A stretch of 11,236 nt of DNA from an uncultured Demequina sp. (GTDB lineage: Bacteria; Actinomycetota; Actinomycetes; Actinomycetales; Demequinaceae), in the NCBI GenBank assembly GCA_937925595.1, contig CALALQ010000183.1, positions 1-11,236 on the forward strand. The letters are read 5' to 3'. Numbering within the stretch: the stretch's first letter is position 1; the number at the start of each line of letters is the position of its first letter. Positions 7,195 through 11,236 of the stretch are shown one piece after another. A program made the translations under genes and the position numbers. A model generated the notes under the pieces. That model was not told the origin of the DNA. It did not search any database and saw nothing but the letters and a program-made list of their open reading frames with translations.

Positions 7195-8875
7195 AAACTT
7201 GAACAGCCAGCAACGAGTGGCAGCTGAGTCGGAATCGCCCGTTATCGCCGTCCTCGCGGGGCCAGGAAGCGGGAAGACGCGAACCCTGAGTGGTCGCGCG
7301 CGGTTCCTGCTTGGAAATAGTCAAGGAGACCAGGCGCTTCTCCTTGCATTTATGAACAAGGCTGCCGCGGAGATGAAGTCCCGCTGTCTCGGCGGAGCGC
7401 CGTTCTCGCCCAAGCGGATCTGGGCTGGCACCTTTCACGCGTTTGGCGCGTCACTCCTGCGAAGCCACGGACATCTCCTCGGAATCAGTTCCGATTTCGA
7501 GATCCTGGACCGCGAGGACGCGATCGAGCTCGGCGGCGCCGGTGCAGAGGCGCATACCCGGTGGAGCCGAGCCCGCGTCGAGCGACGGAGCGACAATCAC
7601 CCGCTGAGTTCCTACGGCGAAGCGTATGAGGACGCTAAGCGCCGCGAGAACGCGCTCGACTTCGACGACCTGATCGTGCTGGCGTCGCAATTGCTCGAAA
7701 GTAGCGACGAGCTCGCGCATGCCTATGGTCAGCGCTACCCACACCTGCTGATCGACGAGTTCCAGGACACGGACGCGAGCCGCTTTGCGATCATCCGGGC
7801 GCTAGCGCCTCACGTCCGAACAATCAGCATGTTCGCCGACGATGACCAGGCAATCATGGGCTTCGCCGGCGCAGATCGCGACAACGTCAAGAGGTTCTGC
7901 GATGAACTCGACGCAGACATTTACCCGCTGACGTGCAACTATCGAAGTGCCGAGGTAATCGTCGCAGCCGCAAACAGACTCCTTGCGGCCGAGCCGGCGG
8001 GCTCAAGCCGCCGAATGAAGGCGGATCGCGCGGGCGGGGACGTGAGGTTCTGGGAGTTCGACGACGACGAAACCGAGGCCGCCGAGATTGCCGCTTTTGT
8101 AAAAGAGCGACTTCGTAGTCAATCTCCTGAAGACATCGCGATCCTGGTACGGAACGCATATCAGGGCGACCTGATCGAAGCAGCGCTACGCGCGAATCGG
8201 GTCCCTGTTACGGACTGGCGCGGAGACCTGGTCACAGGAGAGCTACGAAAGAGCGCCGCCGCGTGTCTCGCGGTTCTTAGGCCAAGGCTCGCCTCACGGC
8301 ACGAAGCGCGTATCTGTGAACTTGCTGGCGAGGACTATGCCGGCCATGGAGACAGCGAAGTACTCTTGGCAGCCCTGCGTGGCAACACTGTGATCGATGG
8401 ACTCGGCGAGATGCGGACGGCTGCGCTCGAAGGTGCCACGATCGTTGAAGTCGTAGAGCGACTTCAAGCCATCGTGTTGGCGGGAGCGCCCGAACTCGCG
8501 GCGGAGATGCAAGCTTTGGTCGACGCCGTCCGCGCGTTCACGGCTCACGATCCCGAGTTCAGCGTGGAGCACCTGTTGACTGAACTTGCGTTGAAGTCCG
8601 GTGGGTACGCCCCGACTTCCGGCGGCGGCGTCAAGCTTTCGACCTTGCACCGGACCAAGGGCCTAGAGTGGCCGACGGTGATTCTGGCTTGCGCGGACCA
8701 AGGGGTTCTACCGGACTACCGGCATCTACTTGGCGAAAAGCTCAGTGAGGAGAGACGTTTGTGCTTTGTGGGGGTCACAAGAGCCGAGGAGGAATTGATC
8801 CTTACCCATGCCACCTGGCGTGGCGGTCGCAGGCGGCCACGCTCCCAGTTCATTGCTGAAATGGGAATCGATTGA
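7187..8875 (+). CDS. gajB: Gabija protein GajB: UvrD/Rep-like superfamily 1 helicase
   Basis: This 562-aa SF1A helicase is the second Gabija subunit. All main motifs are visible: Q motif (LNSQQR, 5-10), I GPGSGKT (25-31), Ia AFMNKAAAEM (54-63), LDFDDL (158-163), II LLIDEFQDTD (187-196), III around FADDDQAIMGFAGAD (216-230), IV TCNYRS (249-254), V LSTLHRTKGLEW (484-495) and VI RRLCFVGVTRAEEEL (523-537). The GTG at 7187 is chosen because it gives the short lead VSENLNSQQR before the Q motif and overlaps the gajA stop by 8 bp; GAGG at 7173-7176 is a possible ribosome binding site. The open frame runs back to 6719, but that part is gajA read out of frame. It is compact compared with UvrD/PcrA (about 700 aa), as expected for GajB. 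Being next to an OLD-TOPRIM protein rather than alone separates it from a repair helicase. Confidence 0.9.
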   Translation: MSENLNSQQRVAAESESPVIAVLAGPGSGKTRTLSGRARFLLGNSQGDQALLLAFMNKAAAEMKSRCLGGAPFSPKRIWAGTFHAFGASLLRSHGHLLGISSDFEILDREDAIELGGAGAEAHTRWSRARVERRSDNHPLSSYGEAYEDAKRRENALDFDDLIVLASQLLESSDELAHAYGQRYPHLLIDEFQDTDASRFAIIRALAPHVRTISMFADDDQAIMGFAGADRDNVKRFCDELDADIYPLTCNYRSAEVIVAAANRLLAAEPAGSSRRMKADRAGGDVRFWEFDDDETEAAEIAAFVKERLRSQSPEDIAILVRNAYQGDLIEAALRANRVPVTDWRGDLVTGELRKSAAACLAVLRPRLASRHEARICELAGEDYAGHGDSEVLLAALRGNTVIDGLGEMRTAALEGATIVEVVERLQAIVLAGAPELAAEMQALVDAVRAFTAHDPEFSVEHLLTELALKSGGYAPTSGGGVKLSTLHRTKGLEWPTVILACADQGVLPDYRHLLGEKLSEERRLCFVGVTRAEEELILTHATWRGGRRRPRSQFIAEMGID

Positions 8876-8892
8876 CCCGTGAACTAGCGAGT

Positions 8893-8912
8893 GTGTCCCC
8901 ATCGGTGTCCCC
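8893..8912 (+). repeat. Paired GTGTCCCC direct repeats, right end (putative integrase arm sites)
   Basis: GTGTCCCC at 8893-8900 and 8905-8912 repeats the left-end pair (165-184) with the same 12-bp period and orientation. The bases between and after the copies are also similar. It lies 41 bp from attR, in the 77 bp between gajB and attR, which seem to have no gene. This is consistent with an integrase arm region. Confidence 0.6.
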
Positions 8913-8952
8913 AACGACGAGTCAGGCGCGCTACCCCGCGGATTTCCATCAC

Positions 8953-8997
8953 AATCATAATCCGCGTGTCGGGGGTTCGAGTCCCTCCTCCGGCATC
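8953..8997 (+). repeat. attR: 45-bp copy of the tRNA-Met 3' half
   Basis: This is identical to 15-59. No D arm or 5' acceptor strand precedes it, so it is not a working tRNA gene but the original chromosomal 3' end displaced by insertion. The original tRNA terminator follows directly, which shows that the chromosome resumes here. Confidence 0.92.
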
Positions 8998-8998
8998 G

Positions 8999-9030
8999 AG
9001 AAAAGGTCCCCATTTGCGGGACCTTTTCTA
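8999..9030 (+). terminator. Rho-independent terminator, displaced from tRNA-Met
   Basis: A 12-bp perfect stem (8999-9010 with 9018-9029) closes the loop CATTTGC, ending in CCTTTTCT. It lies two bases after the attR core. Before insertion it would have terminated tRNA-Met transcription; it is now cut off from that gene by the element. Confidence 0.85.
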
Positions 9031-9415
9031 CTTGGAGGACGTCTCCCCCGGTCGCCGCACCCTTGGTGGCAACGAAACTGGCAACAGGGGCTGCCGAGCC
9101 GTTCTGGGCGGTAATGGGCATGCAGAGGACGGTACGGCCACGGCAGGGCTGCAGTCAACTGAGGTCTGCGAGTGACGCGACGAGAGCGCGCTGCGCGGAG
9201 GAGGCTCGGGCTTCGCCGGCGCTTCTAACGGCGACGGCGGCGTGCCGCATCTGTACGCCCCAGGCGGACCGTTGCGGCGCCCATCCCGTGAACGAGTCCA
9301 TCTCAATGTGTGTTGACCGGCGACCTCTGCAAGCCGCCGGGCGACTGTCCGGATCGCCCTGACGACGCTAGCGGGGGTGCCTCCGTCCTGTACGACGCAA
9401 CTCTCAAGGCACGCG
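9031..9415. other. Flank with no confident gene
   Basis: No recognisable protein family appears on either strand. The stretch contains a TGGCAAC direct repeat pair (9067-9073 and 9079-9085, 12-bp period) and one weak minus-strand short ORF (9155-9301). Other open frames here are Pro/Arg/Ser-rich and look like chance products of high GC. Confidence 0.5.
9155..9301 (-). CDS. Possible 48-aa hypothetical protein
   Basis: This minus-strand frame runs from ATG 9301 to TGA 9155. The residue mix is balanced and its second half (from about MRHAAVAVRSAGEA on) would form an Ala-rich helix. Most codons end in G or C. No ribosome binding site is seen and no family is recognised, so it may be a leaderless small gene, a gene fragment or chance. 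Confidence 0.22.
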   Translation of the reverse strand: MDSFTGWAPQRSAWGVQMRHAAVAVRSAGEARASSAQRALVASLADLS

Positions 9416-9817
9416 TCACCGGTGACGCCGGTGGCAGGGCCGCGTGATCGCAGGGCCTCCCGAGCGCGGGGGTCGCGATCCGCGCTCGCCATCCGGCCGT
9501 CCGACGAGGTGGACCCGTCGCCTGCCCGAAGCCGAGGAGACGGCAACGAGGATGTCGCTCGCCGCGGCGAAGCGATCGGACCAGATCTCGTAGAAGAGAT
9601 CCGGCTGACTCCCAGCGAGAACTCGATCCCACTCGTTCTCGACGGCCAGCCAGACGGTGTCGATCCGTTGCTGGAGCTGACGCGAGCACGTCGTGCCGTT
9701 GGTGCGCCTGACGTCAGCCAGCAGCCTGACGAGGCCCGGCGGCGCGTGGCCGAGTCCGATCCGCGCGGCGTCCGCTGCGGCCTGCAAGTGGTTGGCGATT
9801 TGAGTCTTCGCTGACAA
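9416..9817 (-). CDS. Hypothetical protein, TTG start
   Basis: This 133-aa protein is of unknown function. The TTG at 9817 is supported by GGAAGGA about eight bases upstream, the best ribosome binding site in the flank. The first 95 or so residues look like a real folded protein (balanced composition, LLADVRRTNG, VWLAVENEWDRVL, FYEIWSDRFAAASDILVAV). The remainder is Arg/Pro/Gly-rich and less protein-like. It is transcribed away from the divergent gene at 10059, with 241 bp between the starts. The C-terminal change in character could mean a frameshift, since another minus frame (9028-9546) carries a plausible helical stretch around residues VVRAIRTVARRLAEVAG. Confidence 0.55.
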   Translation of the reverse strand: MSAKTQIANHLQAAADAARIGLGHAPPGLVRLLADVRRTNGTTCSRQLQQRIDTVWLAVENEWDRVLAGSQPDLFYEIWSDRFAAASDILVAVSSASGRRRVHLVGRPDGERGSRPPRSGGPAITRPCHRRHR

Positions 9818-9840
9818 GATCGAAATCCTTCCGTTCCGTT

Positions 9841-9899
9841 GCCGCTACAGCGGCCTCACTTGTGGATACACGTCGACCGGGACCGCTCCGCCGGCGGTC
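9841..9899. repeat. Two inverted repeats in the divergent intergenic region
   Basis: GCCGCT AC AGCGGC (9841-9854) and GACCGC TCCGCCG GCGGTC (9881-9899) are perfect 6-bp inverted repeats. They lie 23-82 bp upstream of the TTG start of the minus-strand hypothetical gene and could be operators for it or for the divergent gene. Chance pairing in such GC-rich DNA is also possible. Confidence 0.3.
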
Positions 9900-10058
9900 G
9901 CTGCCCTGTGCTTCCGCGCCCGGCAATGTCGAGGTCTTGTTGTGCGAGGCGGGCCGCCGGGCCTGCGGCGTGCTCCACGCCTGGGCGCGGGCGTCGATCG
10001 AGTGCCGTGTGCGGCCCGGCGCAGCGCGGTTCGGGTCCGGACGTACGGTCGCTGCTTG

Positions 10059-11045
10059 ATGAGCCAGACAGAGTCTCGCTTGCCCGATCCGCCGCCGACT
10101 TGGCGCCGCCTGCTGCTCCTGCCCCGGACGCTGGCCCGCGAGGCGCGATGGAGCGCCGGGCGTCGCTGGCGTTCGCTGCGCTGGCGGGGCCGCCACGGCC
10201 ACCGCGCGCTGCTCGGGCTGGCACGCGCATGGGCGGGCACGGACCCGCACGACATGCTCCGAGTCCTGGAAGCGTGGCAGGCCCACCCCGCCGCGACCTC
10301 GCCTACGTCACCGGTCCAGCCGCCGCCAGCGGGCGCGCAGTCACGCCTCACCGGGCACCTGAGCGCTGGCGGCCGCCTGGGTGAGTGGACGCTCGACGAG
10401 CGCACGCCGCTTGACGAGGCGATCCCCGGCGCCCTAGGACTCGACCCTCGATCCACGGGATGCCGCGTGGAGGTCACCATGCGCGTGCTCGGCGAGCGCG
10501 AAGACGACGCCGGACAGGTCTGGGTCGAGCACTCGGCTCCCACCTCGAACACGCAGCAGCGACCCGTCACCGCCGAGCAGTACCGGCGTCTCGGCGAGAT
10601 CGGCGCGCTCGGCGAGGGGATCGAACTCATCGACGGCTACATCGTCTCGGGCCGCTTCCCATTCGCGTTCTCCGGCGAGGCGATCGCGGCCGCGCGCGCC
10701 ACCGGCATCAACCTCACCAGCCCAGAGTTCTTCGATGGCCCGCCGACGGCCCCGGCCATGCACGACGACGATCTCCCTTCGGCCGGCGAAGGCCGTGCCG
10801 CCGCCGGGCGCGACACTACGCTCGACAATCTTGCCGATGAGCTGTACGACCTGCGCTGCGAGCTCGCCCGCCATGACGTTGGTGAGGTCAGCTACCCGGC
10901 CGAGCGCTGGGCGCCATGCGCTCCCGCGTCCGCGAACTGGAGCCCATTGCCGGCGAGCGGCTGCGTGAGATGCTGGGTCGGGAGGACTAGTAGCCGCTCG
11001 CCCCCCGGCGCGCCAGCGCAGGCCCGTCGCGGCGGTTGCCGGTAG
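10059..11045 (+). CDS. Hypothetical protein with a Uma2-like segment; 3' end probably frameshifted
   Basis: As read, this frame encodes 328 aa from ATG 10059; upstream residues of the open frame look non-coding. The N-terminal third is Arg/Trp-rich (TWRRLLLLPRTLAREARW). A central part, roughly residues 170-210, reads VTAEQYRRLGEIGAL then IELIDGYIVSGRFPFAFS, resembling the start of Uma2/DUF820 proteins, but no complete nuclease core is visible. The reading frame appears broken near 10912: after YPAERWA the frame turns Pro/Ser/Cys-rich, whereas another frame continues from ATG 10916 as MRSRVRELEPIAGERLREML and stops at 10990. One missing base in GCGCC would join them. It may be a recent pseudogene or a sequencing error. 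The function is unknown. Confidence 0.5.
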   Translation: MSQTESRLPDPPPTWRRLLLLPRTLAREARWSAGRRWRSLRWRGRHGHRALLGLARAWAGTDPHDMLRVLEAWQAHPAATSPTSPVQPPPAGAQSRLTGHLSAGGRLGEWTLDERTPLDEAIPGALGLDPRSTGCRVEVTMRVLGEREDDAGQVWVEHSAPTSNTQQRPVTAEQYRRLGEIGALGEGIELIDGYIVSGRFPFAFSGEAIAAARATGINLTSPEFFDGPPTAPAMHDDDLPSAGEGRAAAGRDTTLDNLADELYDLRCELARHDVGEVSYPAERWAPCAPASANWSPLPASGCVRCWVGRTSSRSPPGAPAQARRGGCR

Positions 11046-11066
11046 ACGCGTTCTCGCACACGCGTC
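11045..11066. repeat. Inverted repeat after the frameshifted gene
   Basis: GACGCGT and ACGCGTC form a perfect 7-bp stem with an 8-nt loop, 54 bp after the inferred natural stop at 10990. No T-tract follows, so a terminator role is only possible. From here to the window end I see no convincing gene. Confidence 0.3.
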
Positions 11067-11236
11067 CTGATCCGCAATGGCTCCGGGCATAGTCCGGGTA
11101 CCGCGTAAGCGTTATGCATCCCGTCCAGCCCGCTGCCAGCTCCCCACAGGCGCCCGATGCATCCGGCGAACTGACCGGCCAGCTGAGGCGGGCTGGGTTT
11201 CACGGACACCGTGATTGCTGGTTGTGGGTGATCCTA

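Larger units (their letters stand above)
15..8997. mobile_element. Integrative mobilizable element inserted in tRNA-Met, carrying Gabija
   Basis: A 45-bp perfect direct repeat bounds the element: 15-59 (within the intact tRNA) and 8953-8997 (no matching anticodon stem or D arm in front of it). Between them are a tyrosine integrase next to the tRNA, an excisionase-like protein, a MOBF relaxase-helicase, a nucleotidyltransferase cargo pair and a Gabija pair. Repeat to repeat it is 8,938 bp. No VirB4, VirD4 coupling protein or other type IV secretion gene is seen, so conjugation would need a helper element. Three sampled 60-base lines in integrase, relaxase and flank are 73-77% GC, against 57-58% for two lines in the Gabija genes, which suggests a mosaic. 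Confidence 0.88.

Noticed and set aside
9861..9869. TGTGGATAC, one mismatch from a DnaA box
   Set aside because: A single imperfect copy, with no cluster, AT-rich segment or replication gene nearby, is not evidence of an origin.
9942..10058. Upstream extension of the Uma2-like gene to 9942
   Set aside because: The residues before ATG 10059 are Arg/Gly-rich and look non-coding; no start signal was found for the longer form.
1..11236. CRISPR array
   Set aside because: No regularly spaced direct repeats with unique spacers are seen; the only paired repeats are short and belong to the element ends.

Overview
The window is high-GC DNA, and its codon use is typical of an actinobacterium-like host (Actinomycetota; an order such as Solirubrobacterales is possible but not shown). 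GTG and TTG starts are common. The window holds one complete integrated mobile element of about 8.94 kb, followed by about 2.2 kb of flanking chromosome. The left edge cuts into a tRNA-Met(CAT) gene. A 45-bp perfect copy of the tRNA 3' half recurs at 8953-8997. These two copies are attL and attR of an element that inserted in the tRNA gene and rebuilt its 3' end.

Reading inward from attL (15-59), the element carries two terminator-like hairpins, a pair of GTGTCCCC repeats (probable integrase arm sites) and a tyrosine integrase (224-1384). Next comes a two-gene cargo on the same strand: a 62-aa helical protein overlapping a nucleotidyltransferase-fold protein (1413-2016). Convergent with it, on the minus strand, is a mobilisation unit: a possible 50-aa ORF, a 957-aa MOBF (TrwC/TraI-type) relaxase-helicase (2267-5140) and a small excisionase-like HTH protein (2013-2261). 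The intergenic region 5141-5598 has several short hairpins and one site resembling a MOBF nic site, so it is the best oriT candidate. To its right lies a two-gene Gabija-type anti-phage system: gajA, an OLD-family ATPase with a TOPRIM nuclease (5599-7194), and gajB, a UvrD-like helicase (7187-8875). The genes overlap by 8 bp and sampled lines are clearly less GC-rich than the rest. A second GTGTCCCC pair with identical spacing and then attR close the element.

No coupling protein or type IV secretion genes are present, so this looks like an integrative mobilizable element (IME). Integrase and the HTH protein would control integration and excision, the relaxase would process oriT for transfer through a helper's channel, and Gabija would give the host phage resistance. 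The Gabija assignment rests on family recognition of both partners and their order. Transfer, oriT and the pairing of the small cargo genes are inference.

Right of attR, the displaced tRNA terminator (8999-9030) is followed by weakly coding flank: a 133-aa hypothetical protein with a TTG start (minus strand, 9416-9817), and a plus-strand hypothetical protein (10059-11045) with a Uma2-like segment and an apparent frameshift near position 10912.
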